This document shows, one piece after another, positions 49,023-59,996 of a DNA stretch of 64,000 nt. The notes under the pieces are model-generated. The model made no database searches. It was given only the letters and a program-made list of their open reading frames with translations, and had not been told where the DNA came from. The stretch is taken from the NCBI GenBank assembly GCA_015069695.1, contig JADCRZ010000011.1:89410-153409 (forward strand), written 5' to 3'. Origin of the DNA: Williamsia sp. Lineage in GTDB: Bacteria > Bacteroidota > Bacteroidia > Chitinophagales > Chitinophagaceae. How positions within the stretch are numbered: the stretch's first letter is position 1; each line of letters begins with the position of its first letter. A program made the position numbers and the translations under genes.

Positions 49023-49136
49023 TTAGGCTTCTTTTTGCTCGGTCGTTTTTTTCTTGGCAGGTTTTGCCGGCCTAGATTTACCAAACGAACCCTTGAATAT
49101 CTTTCCTTTTTTTGTTTTCTTGTCTCCTCTTCCCAT
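49023..49136 (-). CDS. 30S ribosomal protein THX-family small basic protein (37 aa)
   Basis: Manual translation: MGRGDKKTKKGKIFKGSFGKSRPAKPAKKKTTEQKEA*; the MGRGDKKTKKGKI start is typical of Bacteroidota THX. Below the ORF track length cutoff. Confidence 0.85.
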   Translation of the reverse strand: MGRGDKKTKKGKIFKGSFGKSRPAKPAKKKTTEQKEA

Positions 49137-49226
49137 AGTCGTATTTTTTTAAAAAATCAAATCAGCAGCAAAGATGCGGTTTTCTGTTTACAACTGGTGT
49201 AAATAAAAAAGGGCTGCTGGAAAAGC

Positions 49227-49496
49227 TTATAGTTTTCCGGCCAGTTCTTTTCCGGCTTTGAACTTGGCTACTTTTTTTGCTTTGATTTTTATCACGTCAC
49301 CTGTTTGTGGATTGCGGCCATTGCGGGCAAGGCGCTTTGAAACAGAGAAAGTGCCGAAACCAACCAGGGTAACTTTTCCGTTCGATTTCAGGGTTTTGGT
49401 AACCGCTTCAATAAAAGAGTCCAGTGACGCGTTGGCCTGGGTTTTTGTGATTCCTGCATCATCGGCAATCTTGGCGATTAATTCGGATTTATTCAT
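49227..49496 (-). CDS. HU-family DNA-binding protein
   Basis: MNKSELIAKIADDAGITKTQANASLDSFIEAV...GFGTFSVSKRLARNGRNPQTGDVIKIKA. Confidence 0.95.
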   Translation of the reverse strand: MNKSELIAKIADDAGITKTQANASLDSFIEAVTKTLKSNGKVTLVGFGTFSVSKRLARNGRNPQTGDVIKIKAKKVAKFKAGKELAGKL

Positions 49497-49697
49497 GTCA
49501 GGGATTTTTGTTTAAGTGTAACAAATATAGAAGGTTTTTGCGTTTAGCAAAATTTTTTTAAGACAGCAGAAAGTTATTAAATCGATACAACCCGCACGTG
49601 GCAAGGATTGTAGCGTATCCTCTAATTGAGGCGATTCGGGATTATTTTCTGAAACACAGGCGGGACAAGGGTTTCGGCGCACACGGCGCCTCACTGT

Positions 49698-50003
49698 TTA
49701 TCCTACCTGCTGCATCACAGTGCCAAAACTGACCACGGCATTGTTCCAGTGGTCCAGTTGCCTGCGCAAGAGGGCCGTACCGGCGCCGGTCATAAAATGC
49801 TGATAATTCTCCAGGCTATGTGTATAGAATTGCAGCGCATACGTAGGGCCATCTGTCTCATCCGTTTCCAGCAATCTGACCAGCTGGCCATGATAAAACA
49901 AATCAATGGAAAGCATGTCTGGCATGTATTTCTGCTGTACCCAGGCCAGCCATTCTTCGTGCACCGACCAGTCAACTTTACAGGTGATGTTGTAAATAAT
50001 CAT
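49698..50003 (-). CDS. DUF4286-family protein
   Basis: MIIYNITCKVDWSVHEEWLAWVQQKYMPDML...QFYTHSLENYQHFM. Confidence 0.85.
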   Translation of the reverse strand: MIIYNITCKVDWSVHEEWLAWVQQKYMPDMLSIDLFYHGQLVRLLETDETDGPTYALQFYTHSLENYQHFMTGAGTALLRRQLDHWNNAVVSFGTVMQQVG

Positions 50004-50030
50004 TTTTATTGCTTTTCGCCCGTCAGCGCT

Positions 50031-51251
50031 CTATTTCTTACTGACTTCTTTCGACATCCTGAAGGTAAGTATCAACAATGTCAACAACACCGTGCCAATA
50101 ATGATCCATAGTATCCATTTACTGTTTCCGGTTGCAGGTATCACGGCAGCAGGATCAGGAATTTTCTGTACCCGTCCGACCCTGATCTCCTGCAATTTGG
50201 CAGATTGAATGCTGTCGCGGAAGAAGGCCAGGTCAAAGTCAGGCTTTCCTACCTGCTCGTTGCCGGTCAGAATAAAATATTTCTTGTCTTTCTCCAGCTG
50301 CGCCACCAGTTGCTGGTTTGCCTGGTAAGCAGCAATGGAATCCGGTACAAGCGGGGGATTGTCGGCATTAAAAATCTTTACCAGCAGCTCCCGGGTTTTT
50401 GCCGAGAACAGCACGGTGTGGTTACCCGGACTGAACGTCTCTTCTTTCACCAGTGTGTACCCGGAAGGGCCCTTTGCATATACTTCCACGCTTCGTTTAT
50501 ACAAGGCCGGTCGTTTGACCGGAACCGTGAGCTTGTCTATTTTATACGGATTGTCGAATAGAATATGCACGTAAGAGTTCCGGTCTGTACTGTCTGTTTG
50601 GCGAAATGTACGGATGGGAACGGGTGTGTATTTGCCGGCATAAGCCAGATTCTTATACATGCCTGCCTGTAAAATATTCAGCGGCAGCAAGCCCCGGTCG
50701 TCTATGATGAGCTTGAAAAAGCGGTAGTTGCTGAGCGGAAAAAGAATGGCTTGAACAAAGCGATCGCCCGACTGGGTTCCGTTTTGCTCAAGCTCAATAT
50801 GTTCATCGATTACAAACCAGTTTTTCTGGTCATCGCTGCCGCTCAGGACGGCCGTTCTGTAGGCGCTGGCATTTTTGATCACAAGCAGCAGAGAACTGAT
50901 GGCTACACCGGATTCGTTGCTGATCACAAGTTCTGTACTGCTGTCGCGCTTTGCAAGGCTCAGGATGCGGTAGCTTGTAAAACTGCCGGAAGTGATAGCC
51001 GGCAGGTCAGTTTGCAGGATATAGGGAACCGGTGTGCCGGCACTGTCTGCGATCCGCAGGTCAGAAAGATCGGCCGCTTTGCAGGATGCCACCAGCTGCG
51101 GCGGAAGTGAAATCGAATAAAACCTGCTTTCCGGTACGGGGCCCAAAGGCGTTTTGTAGGCAAATGTTACCTGGGCCTGGCCAGACAAACCTGCCAGCAG
51201 CAGGCAGCCAAAAACCGGCAGCTTACACAGAGACATTCTTCCCATCTTCAA
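50031..51251 (-). CDS. DUF3999-like membrane protein
   Basis: Signal peptide, discoidin/carbohydrate-binding-like beta domain, C-terminal TM; adjacent to a DUF2339-like gene. Confidence 0.65.
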   Translation of the reverse strand: MKMGRMSLCKLPVFGCLLLAGLSGQAQVTFAYKTPLGPVPESRFYSISLPPQLVASCKAADLSDLRIADSAGTPVPYILQTDLPAITSGSFTSYRILSLAKRDSSTELVISNESGVAISSLLLVIKNASAYRTAVLSGSDDQKNWFVIDEHIELEQNGTQSGDRFVQAILFPLSNYRFFKLIIDDRGLLPLNILQAGMYKNLAYAGKYTPVPIRTFRQTDSTDRNSYVHILFDNPYKIDKLTVPVKRPALYKRSVEVYAKGPSGYTLVKEETFSPGNHTVLFSAKTRELLVKIFNADNPPLVPDSIAAYQANQQLVAQLEKDKKYFILTGNEQVGKPDFDLAFFRDSIQSAKLQEIRVGRVQKIPDPAAVIPATGNSKWILWIIIGTVLLTLLILTFRMSKEVSKK

Positions 51252-53697
51252 TGATGATAGTTTTCAAACGTTGATACATGAACGAAACGATCAGCAACAA
51301 AACACCCAGTATAAAGAAAGCAGCGATCTTTCCTGCTACCGGAATGTTGCGGATGTCATATACAAACAACTTCAGCAAGGTAAGGGAAAACAAGGTCAGT
51401 GAAATAATGCGCAGGGTTCTGAATTTGTACAGCATGCCAGCATACATAAACATAAAGGAAAGCGCACCCCACAAAATCGGCAGGCCGGCTTTTATATACA
51501 CGTCCTGGATATGACCGAGCGGATTGGCAGAGGAGTAAAACAAGGTATTTGCCAGCAAATGTACTTCTGCACTGGCGTAAATGATAACGGCAACGCACAT
51601 GAGCCAGGTAAGTGCGATTCCGTTTTCCTTCACAGCCGCACTGGATGTGCTTCGCAGCGCCCTGATCATCATAAAAAGAACAATGCCCACAAGTATGGCT
51701 GTGATCCAATGGGCCGTAAAATGTACTCTGTACAAATTCTCTGTCAGCATATCCTGCTGTATCTGGAAAACAGTGACCAGGCTGAATAAATAAATCAACA
51801 AGGTAACTACCAGCAGGCCTGCATAGAGATACCCGGGCATAACCAAAAACCTGATCCGCTTTGATACCCATGTTGTTACAAGAACAAATCCGGTTGTATA
51901 CAGCAGCAGGTACAGGGGTGCGATTTCTACCTGGTGATAATAATAACCAAACTGGTAATTGATCTCAAAAATACCTGCCAGGAAAAGCAGGATCAGCGCA
52001 GCAACCCGGAAAACAATTTTGTTGGGCCAGCTGGCCGGTTTAAAAGCTTGTTGAATTTCTCCCCTCCGCAATAAAAACAATCCGTATGAGGCTAACGCTG
52101 CAAAAACGGTCGTGATAAATCCCTTGTTGGCAATCACATCAACATGGCTGAAAGAAAAGACGTAGAGATTGATCCAGACCATTACCAGACTGATAAGCAT
52201 GGCTGTCCATATGATCAGGGAAGCGATCCGGATGATAGGGATCTGTGATCTGAGATAAAGCCAGTACAGCACGACACATTCACTGGCCCAGAAAAGGGTG
52301 ATCCAGTTTCCGTTTAATTGGATGGGGGCAGTAAGAGAGATAAAGGTAAGCGTGATGCCGATCAGCAGGTAAAGAATGTTTTTGTCGATGTTCTGCCGCT
52401 TCAGCAGGAGATAGGAGAGGGCCAAGTTAAACACACCCATGCAGGCGCTGAACAAGCCATGGTATTCTTTTTGGTTCATGGCCGCCAGGCAGTAAAGGCC
52501 GGCAGCAAAGTAAGCACCTGTATTCGAAAGAAGGATGCCAAAATCCGCCGCCAAAAACTGTTTGCGCTCTTTGATGTTGTTGGCAATGTTCACAGCCAGG
52601 AACAGGAGGTAAAACAAGGTGGCGAATATAAATCCGCCGCGGTATACATCCTGGCTGGTGGCATACGGAAGATTGAATATCCACCCGCCAAAAAGCAATA
52701 CGGTAAAAATAAATGCCAGCACATTCAGGATGCGCCAGGTTTTGTTGTAAGCGATCACCAGCAGTCCGCCATTCAAGATCAGCAAATAGCTAAACAGCAC
52801 TTTGTAATTCCCGCTTCCGTTGCTGACCATAAAAGGCGTGGCAAAGCCCCCCACCAGCGCGATCACGGCCAGTTCCTGCCGGTTGTACAGGTGCGAGAGC
52901 ACAACGGCAAATGCGGTGATCACCACCATAATGATAAAGGCAACCGTCTGGCTGAACAAATGAAACTGCTGATAGGCCAGGGTGATGGTAAAATAAAATA
53001 CTGCCAGTCCGCCTCCCACTAAAACAGAGCTGAACCCTTTGTAGCTGTTTCTGAGGCGGTGGGCAACTGCCACCAGGATGCCACCGCAGAGCACGCCAAT
53101 GCCTACCCTGCCTACCGGACCGATCCAGTTGTTGTCGATCGCGTATTTGACAAAGAACCCGATGGCCAGCACAAGGATGGCAATACCGATCTTGCTGACC
53201 AGGTTTTCTCCAATAAATTTTTCCAGGTCAGGGTTGCGCTCCATAAATGAAGGCCGGGCGGGAATTGTGGGGCGTACGGGCGGAGGAGGGGGCGTATTAA
53301 AAGCGGCGATCGGGGGAGCAGAGGGTTGCAGTTGTGTGCCGAGGCCTCTTGCCGGTGCCTCCGCTTCCTCCGGCAATCCTGCTTTTTCAAGCAAAGATTC
53401 CAGTTCCTGCTCAAGCGATTTTTCTGCCACCGGTACCGGGGGAGGTGGTGGCGCCGGCCTGACTGGTTCCGGTCGCACAGGTGCTGGTTGGGAAGGGATG
53501 TAGCTTGCAGCCGGCGGTTCAGAGACTGGCGGTTTTGCAGCTGGGGTAGAAACCGGTTGTCCCAGTCCGGGTTGTATTTCCTTGTGTAAACGCCGCACTT
53601 CCGATTCCAGTGAATCAAAGCGGTTAAGGAGCGTATTTTTCAAGGAATTGATCAGGATAAGAACGATCACGAACAACGCAACGGAAAGGATCTCCAT
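51223..53697 (-). CDS. DUF2339-like polytopic membrane protein
   Basis: N-terminal TM, Pro-rich linker, FIGENLVSKIGIAILVLAIGFFVKYAIDNNWIGPVGRVGIGVLCGGILV, then many TM helices. Confidence 0.85.
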   Translation of the reverse strand: MEILSVALFVIVLILINSLKNTLLNRFDSLESEVRRLHKEIQPGLGQPVSTPAAKPPVSEPPAASYIPSQPAPVRPEPVRPAPPPPPVPVAEKSLEQELESLLEKAGLPEEAEAPARGLGTQLQPSAPPIAAFNTPPPPPVRPTIPARPSFMERNPDLEKFIGENLVSKIGIAILVLAIGFFVKYAIDNNWIGPVGRVGIGVLCGGILVAVAHRLRNSYKGFSSVLVGGGLAVFYFTITLAYQQFHLFSQTVAFIIMVVITAFAVVLSHLYNRQELAVIALVGGFATPFMVSNGSGNYKVLFSYLLILNGGLLVIAYNKTWRILNVLAFIFTVLLFGGWIFNLPYATSQDVYRGGFIFATLFYLLFLAVNIANNIKERKQFLAADFGILLSNTGAYFAAGLYCLAAMNQKEYHGLFSACMGVFNLALSYLLLKRQNIDKNILYLLIGITLTFISLTAPIQLNGNWITLFWASECVVLYWLYLRSQIPIIRIASLIIWTAMLISLVMVWINLYVFSFSHVDVIANKGFITTVFAALASYGLFLLRRGEIQQAFKPASWPNKIVFRVAALILLFLAGIFEINYQFGYYYHQVEIAPLYLLLYTTGFVLVTTWVSKRIRFLVMPGYLYAGLLVVTLLIYLFSLVTVFQIQQDMLTENLYRVHFTAHWITAILVGIVLFMMIRALRSTSSAAVKENGIALTWLMCVAVIIYASAEVHLLANTLFYSSANPLGHIQDVYIKAGLPILWGALSFMFMYAGMLYKFRTLRIISLTLFSLTLLKLFVYDIRNIPVAGKIAAFFILGVLLLIVSFMYQRLKTIIIEDGKNVSV

Positions 53698-53799
53698 AAG
53701 GGCTGAGTTTAAGCGGTTGCTTAAAGTTAACTAAGCCGCCGGAAAACCCTCCCAAAATATTGTGCAGCCGGCTATCCCCAAACAGCGAGTGGTTAGCTG

Positions 53800-53850
53800 T
53801 CTGAACCATCCAATCCCCGAATCTTCCAATCCTGTAAATCATGGTTCAGA
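53800..53850. repeat. Intergenic palindromic repeat element
   Basis: TCTGAACCAT (53800-53809) and ATGGTTCAGA (53841-53850) perfect 10-bp arms; internal CCAATCCTGTAAATC shared with the 63.5-kb element. Confidence 0.75.
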
Positions 53851-54609
53851 AATCTCCACAAAAACCGGACAGTGATCGCTGTGCACAACATCGGGTAAAA
53901 TGGTGGCGTGGTGGATAGCGGGTTTCAGGTTGTCGGTAGTTGTGATATAGTCGATGCGCCAGCCTTTGTTTTCTTTTCGTACGCTGGGGAAGCGCTGGCT
54001 CCACCAGGAGTAGTGGTGCGGGTCTGGATTGATATGCCGGAAGGAATCGACAAATCCGCTGGCAAGAAACTCATCCATCCAGGCCCTTTCTTCGGGCAGG
54101 AAGCCGGAAGAGTTCTTGTTGCCTTTGGGATCGTGGATGTCGATCTCTTTGTGTGCGATGTTGTAGTCGCCGCACAGGATCAGCTTGCTTCTTTGTTTGC
54201 GCAGGCTGCCCAGGTAATCATTCAGTTCATTCAGCCAGATATATTTATATGTCTGCCTCACCTCACCACTGGTGCCGGAGGGGAAGTAGGCATTGAGCAG
54301 GGTGATGTCGCCGAAGTCAAGCCGCATCACCCTGCCTTCTGCATCGCTTTGCATATAACCGTTGCCCAGCTGTACAAAGTCGGGTTTGATTTTGGTGAAA
54401 ACGGCTACGCCGCTGTAACCCTTTTTTTCTGCCGAGTACCAGTAGTCATGGAATCCCAGTTGGGTAAACTGCTGGTGGTCTACATTTTCCTTCACGGCTT
54501 TTGTTTCCTGGATGCAGATGACATCAGCCGGATCGGTTTTGAGCCAGTCAATAAATCCTTTTTTGATGGCCGAACGGATGCCATTCACATTGTATGAAAT
54601 AATGCGCAT
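53839..54609 (-). CDS. Exodeoxyribonuclease III
   Basis: MRIISYNVNGIRSAIKKGFIDWLKTDPADVICIQETKA ... CGDYNIAHKEIDIHDPKGNKNSSGFLPEERAWMD ... DHCPVFVEI. Start at 54609. Confidence 0.93.
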   Translation of the reverse strand: MRIISYNVNGIRSAIKKGFIDWLKTDPADVICIQETKAVKENVDHQQFTQLGFHDYWYSAEKKGYSGVAVFTKIKPDFVQLGNGYMQSDAEGRVMRLDFGDITLLNAYFPSGTSGEVRQTYKYIWLNELNDYLGSLRKQRSKLILCGDYNIAHKEIDIHDPKGNKNSSGFLPEERAWMDEFLASGFVDSFRHINPDPHHYSWWSQRFPSVRKENKGWRIDYITTTDNLKPAIHHATILPDVVHSDHCPVFVEISEP

Positions 54610-54616
54610 AAGAAGC

Positions 54617-56371
54617 TTACATTTTGGATGTTGATGAGTTAGAACCGGATGTGCGTTCCAGCTTTTTGATGGTGTAAACAGTGGGATCAAGAGATGACAA
54701 AAAGGTGTTGGCGTAATAACCAAACACGGAATAGTCATTGTTTTTGTACTTTACCAGCGCCGGCGTATATGCTTTCCTGAAAGCCTCGTCATCAAAGATC
54801 CCTTTGAGCAACGAGTACATCAGGGAATTTCTGAAACCTGGCTCGTTCTCATACAGCACAAACGGGATAGAGTCTTGTACCGCTTCTCCTCCGTGTGCGG
54901 CACCAAAAATTTCGGGCCGCAGTTTCCAGAATCCATCCCAGGTAAAAGAAGCATGGTCGCGCAGACCGGTTTTTACCCCCGTTGCATGCGCCATGATGGT
55001 ATTGTTCAATCCCAGCAGATCGATGGTATTTCCGTTGTATGTATAACCTACTCCGCCGGTTGCCATGGCCCCGATCGAGGGCAGGCGCTTGCAGGCTGCA
55101 AATGTTTCGTTTAGCTGGTTCCCTGCTGTTCGCCCTCTGACGGCTACTTCAAATTCAGGAAAGATAATACCGGAACCGCCGGAGGTAAAAAAATCAGACA
55201 GGGTCAGCTTGGAAAGAAAAACGAGGGAAAACAGAAAGGCGAGCAACAAGGCTGCCACAGCGCGTCTGCTGCTGCGGATGGTTACTCCCGCATATTGTTT
55301 CCAGAGCGCAAAATTGCATGCGGAAAGGGCAAGCAGGGGAAGGATCGGCTGAAAAAACCGGCCAAAAATAAAATGATCGCCTCCTGCCAATACCGGCAGG
55401 CCAAAGCCGGCGCAAACAATCACACCCAGGATCAAAGCTATCTTTTCCTGCAATGTCCATGCAGCAGGTTGTTGACCCCTCTTTTTACGCAACAGGATGG
55501 CTGCGCCAAAGAACAACACCATCACCAGCAAAAAGGCTGTATACGGATAAAAATAAAATAGCCTGAGTACATAGCGGACCCCTGAAAGGATGTTTTCCTT
55601 GATGCTCGAAGATACTTTTGCATAATAGGTGTTGGGCAAGGGATATCCAAAATAAGACAGGCGCCAGCCAATGAGCGCGGCCAGTGAGCCAATATGGGCA
55701 ACCAATGGAAGAAGGGTTTTGCGCAGAGCGGCTTTCCAGCCTTCTTCTGCCCGGAGCATGATAAACAGGATGCCGATAAATAAAAAATTAAAGGCCAGGC
55801 TTTCCGGCCTTGTAAGATTGATCAGCACAACCAGCAAACTAAACACAGCTATATTGATCCGCTTGCCCGGCAAATAATAATTTCCCAACTGGAGTGAGAT
55901 AGAAGTAAGCAGAAACATCCAGAGAGGGGTTTCCATCAGGCTCAGTACATTCCATTCCATAAACCCGCGTGGCAAGATCAACAGCGCAAGGATGATCAGG
56001 TCGCTTGCGGTAAGCACCTTGTTTTCTGTGCCATTGAGCTTTCTGGCAAACCGCGTTACACCATAAAGGGTGAAAAAACTCAGTAGAAAACATGTGGCCA
56101 ATAGCAGGGTCGTGATCCGGTCCGGTGAAATTTTATACAGCAGTCCACCCAGGAGGGTCCACAATAGGGAAGTAAAGCCTTCTACCCGTTCTCCGCCCGG
56201 GTTCCATACCAAACCTTTGCCTTCTGCCAGGTGTTTCATATACACGAAATAGATATTGGCATCATCGATCCCGATGGATGGATGCTGGTATCCGTACCAG
56301 TAAATACCGGTCAGAACAAGGAGTGCAGCGAAGATCAGCAGGGAAAGAAAAAGCTTGCCGGGGTATTTCAT
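54617..56371 (-). CDS. Polytopic membrane protein, GT39/ArnT-like glycosyltransferase-like
   Basis: GIDDANIYFVYMKHLAEGKGLVWNPGGERVEGFTSLLWTLLGG, many TM helices, luminal C-terminal domain. Confidence 0.65.
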   Translation of the reverse strand: MKYPGKLFLSLLIFAALLVLTGIYWYGYQHPSIGIDDANIYFVYMKHLAEGKGLVWNPGGERVEGFTSLLWTLLGGLLYKISPDRITTLLLATCFLLSFFTLYGVTRFARKLNGTENKVLTASDLIILALLILPRGFMEWNVLSLMETPLWMFLLTSISLQLGNYYLPGKRINIAVFSLLVVLINLTRPESLAFNFLFIGILFIMLRAEEGWKAALRKTLLPLVAHIGSLAALIGWRLSYFGYPLPNTYYAKVSSSIKENILSGVRYVLRLFYFYPYTAFLLVMVLFFGAAILLRKKRGQQPAAWTLQEKIALILGVIVCAGFGLPVLAGGDHFIFGRFFQPILPLLALSACNFALWKQYAGVTIRSSRRAVAALLLAFLFSLVFLSKLTLSDFFTSGGSGIIFPEFEVAVRGRTAGNQLNETFAACKRLPSIGAMATGGVGYTYNGNTIDLLGLNNTIMAHATGVKTGLRDHASFTWDGFWKLRPEIFGAAHGGEAVQDSIPFVLYENEPGFRNSLMYSLLKGIFDDEAFRKAYTPALVKYKNNDYSVFGYYANTFLSSLDPTVYTIKKLERTSGSNSSTSKM

Positions 56372-56537
56372 ACATGTCAGGTTGTTGAAGAACCACAGGG
56401 TTGGCCCGAAGATAGTATTTTGTACGTAGATTCAAAATGGGTACAGCTGGCAGCCATGCTTACGTTTACTGCACGATACCAGTACAGCAGGCCGCAGCAT
56501 CCGGGTAAATGTAATAAATTACGCTTTTTAAAATAGG

Positions 56538-57188
56538 ATGATGGAGCAGGACATACAAAGCATGAATAAGTGGTTGATTGTGCTGAGCGCATTGTACGGA
56601 ACTGACCTGGTGGTATGTACAATTGTGTACAGGACGCCTTATTTCCGAACCTTGTTCTGGTCTGTCACAACGGAACTTTTTCTGGGTGTGCTGGCATTGC
56701 TGATGGTAGCGGTCTTGTACAAAGACATGCGTCCGCTGTTTAGCTGGAAGGATTTTTCTGTTTTAAAAGCGGCGGTTTACAGTGGTGCGGCCGTTTTGCT
56801 GGCCATCGCCGTAAATGTGATCGTTCAATGGGTCAACTACAGGATCTTTCACCAGGATGTTCATTTCTACCAATCGTTTATTTATCTCAAATATCCCAAG
56901 CTGGCCATGATCCTGCGGATTGTGCTGCTGCCGGCCCTTTTTGAAGAAATCGCCTATCGGGGCGTGATCCTGGAAAGTCTCCTGCGACTGGCCGACAGGC
57001 GCAGGGCTATCATGATCGGCGCCTTCCTGTTCGCCATTATACACATGAGCTTTATTTCCTTTTTCTGGCTGGTGCCCTTTGCCATCTGGCTGGGCAATGT
57101 GCGTACCCGGGAAGGAACCATCTGGTACGGGGTCTTTATCCATTTATTTTTCAACCTGACGGCCTGTGCGTTTGAGCTTTGGGGCTGA
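56538..57188 (+). CDS. CPBP-family intramembrane glutamic endopeptidase
   Basis: FEEIAYRGVILESLLRLADRR (EExxxR motif), FAIIHMSFISFFWL (second His motif). Confidence 0.88.
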   Translation: MMEQDIQSMNKWLIVLSALYGTDLVVCTIVYRTPYFRTLFWSVTTELFLGVLALLMVAVLYKDMRPLFSWKDFSVLKAAVYSGAAVLLAIAVNVIVQWVNYRIFHQDVHFYQSFIYLKYPKLAMILRIVLLPALFEEIAYRGVILESLLRLADRRRAIMIGAFLFAIIHMSFISFFWLVPFAIWLGNVRTREGTIWYGVFIHLFFNLTACAFELWG

Positions 57189-57198
57189 TAAGCCTTTT

Positions 57199-59925
57199 TT
57201 AAGCATCGTACTCCAGTATCGGGCGCAGCCATCTTTCTGCTTCTTCCACCTCCATGTTTTTGCGGGCAGCATAATCTTCTACCTGGTCTTTTTCAATTTT
57301 TCCGATGCCAAAATATTTGCTTTGCGGATGCGCAAAATACCAGCCACAGACTGATGAGGCGGGGTACATGGCGAGGGATTCGGTGAGTGTGATACCGGTC
57401 GCTTGCACTGCTTCCAGCAAGTGAAACAGTTTGTATTTTTCTGTATGATCCGGACAGGCGGGATAGCCGGGAGCAGGACGGATACCTGTGTATTTTTCCT
57501 GGATCAGCTCATCGTTGGTCCACTGTTCGCTTTGCGCATAGCCCCAGAATTCCTTGCGTGTCTTTTCGTGCATCAGCTCTGCAAATGCTTCGGCCAGTCT
57601 GTCGGCCAGGGCCTGCAGGATAATCTTGTTGTAGTCGTCGTGCGCCTTTTCAAAAGCTTTGATATGCGGTTCGATGCCATGGATGGTGACGGCAAAAGCG
57701 CCCAGGTAGTCTTCTTTGCCAAACTCAGCCGGCATGATAAAATCAGCCAGGGAGATGTTGGGCTGACCGGCTGCTTTTTTTGTTTGCTGGCGCAGAAATT
57801 CCAGCTGAACTTCTTCGGTGGCACCTTCCAGCTCATTCTGTACCGTAACCGAATCTTTTCCATTGGAGCGGGCCTTCCAGAAACCAACTACAGCCCGGGG
57901 TTCCAGCCATTTTTCGGCTATGATCTTTTTCAGCAGGGCCTGAGCATCGTTGTAAAGCCGGGTTGCTTCCACGCCCACTTTTTCGTCCTGCAGGATCTGC
58001 GGAAACTTGCCATGCAGCTCCCAGGCAATAAAGAACGGTTGCCAGTCGATGTAGGGAACCAGCTCTTCCAGGTTGTAGGCAGCAAAAGCTTTTGTGCCGG
58101 TGAATCGGGGCTTGGCAGGAGTGTAATCAGTCCAGCTGATGGGCACTTTATTTTTAATTGCGTCCCCGTATTTTAAATAAGCCTTCGCCGTTTTTTTATT
58201 TCCGAAATCTTCTTTGAGCTTTCTGTATTCGGTCTGTACATTTTTGATAAACCCGGCTTTCTGCTCCTGGTTCAGCAGGTTGCCGGCGACAGTTACGCTG
58301 CGCGAAGCGTCCAGTACATGCACCACACCCTGCTCATATTCCGGTGATATTTTTACAGCGGTGTGCATGCGGGAGGTCGTAGCGCCGCCAATCAGCAGGG
58401 GTATATCCAGGTGCTGCCGTTTCATTTCACGGGCTATATGCACCATCTCATCAAGCGAGGGCGTGATCAGTCCGCTCAATCCGATAATGTCTACTTTTTG
58501 TTCGCGGGCGGCTTGTAAGATCTTGTCGGCCGGAACCATTACACCCAGGTCAATGATGTCGTATCCGTTGCAACCCAGTACCACGCCGACGATATTCTTG
58601 CCAATATCATGCACGTCGCCTTTTACCGTGGCTAGTAAGATCTTTGCAGGGCCGGTTCCTTCTCCATCAGCTGCGCCTCCAATTCCTTCTCTGAGGTTTT
58701 TTTCTTTTTCTGCCTCGATAAAAGGCGTGAGCACAGCCACTGCCTTTTTCATGACACGTGCACTTTTTACGACCTGGGGGAGGAACATCTTGCCTGAGCC
58801 AAACAGATCGCCGACGATGTTCATGCCATCCATCAGTGGTCCTTCAATAACTTCAAGAGGGCGTGCGTACTGTTGGCGGGCTTCTTCGGTATCTGCGTCT
58901 ATGTAATCAGTAATGCCGTTTACCAGGGCATGGCTCAGTCTTTTTTGCACCGGTTCATTGCGCCAGGCTTCGTCTTTGGCAACCGCTTTTCCTTTTGCTT
59001 TTACCGTGTCTGCAAAAATGAGCAGTTTGTCAGTAGCATCTGGATGGCGGTTCAGGATCACGTCTTCACACAGTTCCCGCAGGCCGGGTTCTATTTCATC
59101 GTATACAGGTAACTGGCCGGCATTAACGATGCCCATGTCCATGCCGGCTTTGATGGCATAGTACAAAAACACGGCGTGCATGGCTTCGCGCACCGGTTCG
59201 TTGCCGCGGAAAGAAAAGGAAATATTGCTGACGCCCCCACTCACTTTGGTGAGGGGCATCTGCTGCTTGATCAGGCGGGTGGCTTCAATAAAGTCTACCG
59301 CATAGTTGTTGTGTTCTTCAATACCGGTTGCAATGGCAAAAATGTTCGGGTCGAAGATAATATCCTGTGCATCAAAACCGACTTGTTCAGTCAGGATCTT
59401 GTATGCTCGCCCGGAGATGTTTACTTTTTTCTCCAGCGTATCGGCTTGTCCGTTTTCGTCAAAAGCCATGACCACTACAGAGGCACCAAAACTTCTGCAT
59501 ACAAAAGCCTGTTCAATAAATTTTTCTTCGCCTTCTTTCAGGGAGATGGAGTTTACAATGCATTTACCCTGCACGCATTTTAGCCCGGCTTCAATGATGT
59601 TGAACTTGGAAGAGTCGATCATGATCGGTATGCGCGCAATGTCGGGTTCGGCCTGCAAGAGGTTTAAAAACGTTTGCATGGCTTTTTCGCCATCAAGCAG
59701 GGCATCGTCCATATTTACATCCAGGATCTGTGCGCCGCTTTCTACCTGCTGGCGGGCGACCGACAGGGCTTCTTCATAGTTGCCTTCCTTGATGAGGCGG
59801 GCAAACTTTTTTGAACCGGTGACGTTGGTCCGCTCTCCGACATTCAGAAAGTTTGTTTCGGGCCGTACGATCAGGGGCTCGAGGCCCGACAGGCGAAGAA
59901 AGGGTTTGATGCTGATGCTTTCCAT
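57199..59925 (-). CDS. metH: Methionine synthase, pterin/B12/activation-domain part (split MetH)
   Basis: [19 protein letters not shown]; cobalamin motif [28 protein letters not shown]; activation domain [21 protein letters not shown]. Start at 59925. Confidence 0.93.
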   Translation of the reverse strand: MESISIKPFLRLSGLEPLIVRPETNFLNVGERTNVTGSKKFARLIKEGNYEEALSVARQQVESGAQILDVNMDDALLDGEKAMQTFLNLLQAEPDIARIPIMIDSSKFNIIEAGLKCVQGKCIVNSISLKEGEEKFIEQAFVCRSFGASVVVMAFDENGQADTLEKKVNISGRAYKILTEQVGFDAQDIIFDPNIFAIATGIEEHNNYAVDFIEATRLIKQQMPLTKVSGGVSNISFSFRGNEPVREAMHAVFLYYAIKAGMDMGIVNAGQLPVYDEIEPGLRELCEDVILNRHPDATDKLLIFADTVKAKGKAVAKDEAWRNEPVQKRLSHALVNGITDYIDADTEEARQQYARPLEVIEGPLMDGMNIVGDLFGSGKMFLPQVVKSARVMKKAVAVLTPFIEAEKEKNLREGIGGAADGEGTGPAKILLATVKGDVHDIGKNIVGVVLGCNGYDIIDLGVMVPADKILQAAREQKVDIIGLSGLITPSLDEMVHIAREMKRQHLDIPLLIGGATTSRMHTAVKISPEYEQGVVHVLDASRSVTVAGNLLNQEQKAGFIKNVQTEYRKLKEDFGNKKTAKAYLKYGDAIKNKVPISWTDYTPAKPRFTGTKAFAAYNLEELVPYIDWQPFFIAWELHGKFPQILQDEKVGVEATRLYNDAQALLKKIIAEKWLEPRAVVGFWKARSNGKDSVTVQNELEGATEEVQLEFLRQQTKKAAGQPNISLADFIMPAEFGKEDYLGAFAVTIHGIEPHIKAFEKAHDDYNKIILQALADRLAEAFAELMHEKTRKEFWGYAQSEQWTNDELIQEKYTGIRPAPGYPACPDHTEKYKLFHLLEAVQATGITLTESLAMYPASSVCGWYFAHPQSKYFGIGKIEKDQVEDYAARKNMEVEEAERWLRPILEYDA

Positions 59926-59996
59926 AATTTTTCCGTTTCCCTGCGGGTATAGCCGATGCGACTCCACGCAAGGTCTCTTTATTGTATGAGGTCTAA

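Noticed and set aside
57403-58906. Plus-strand ORFs of 257 and 230 aa
   Set aside because: Antisense to metH.
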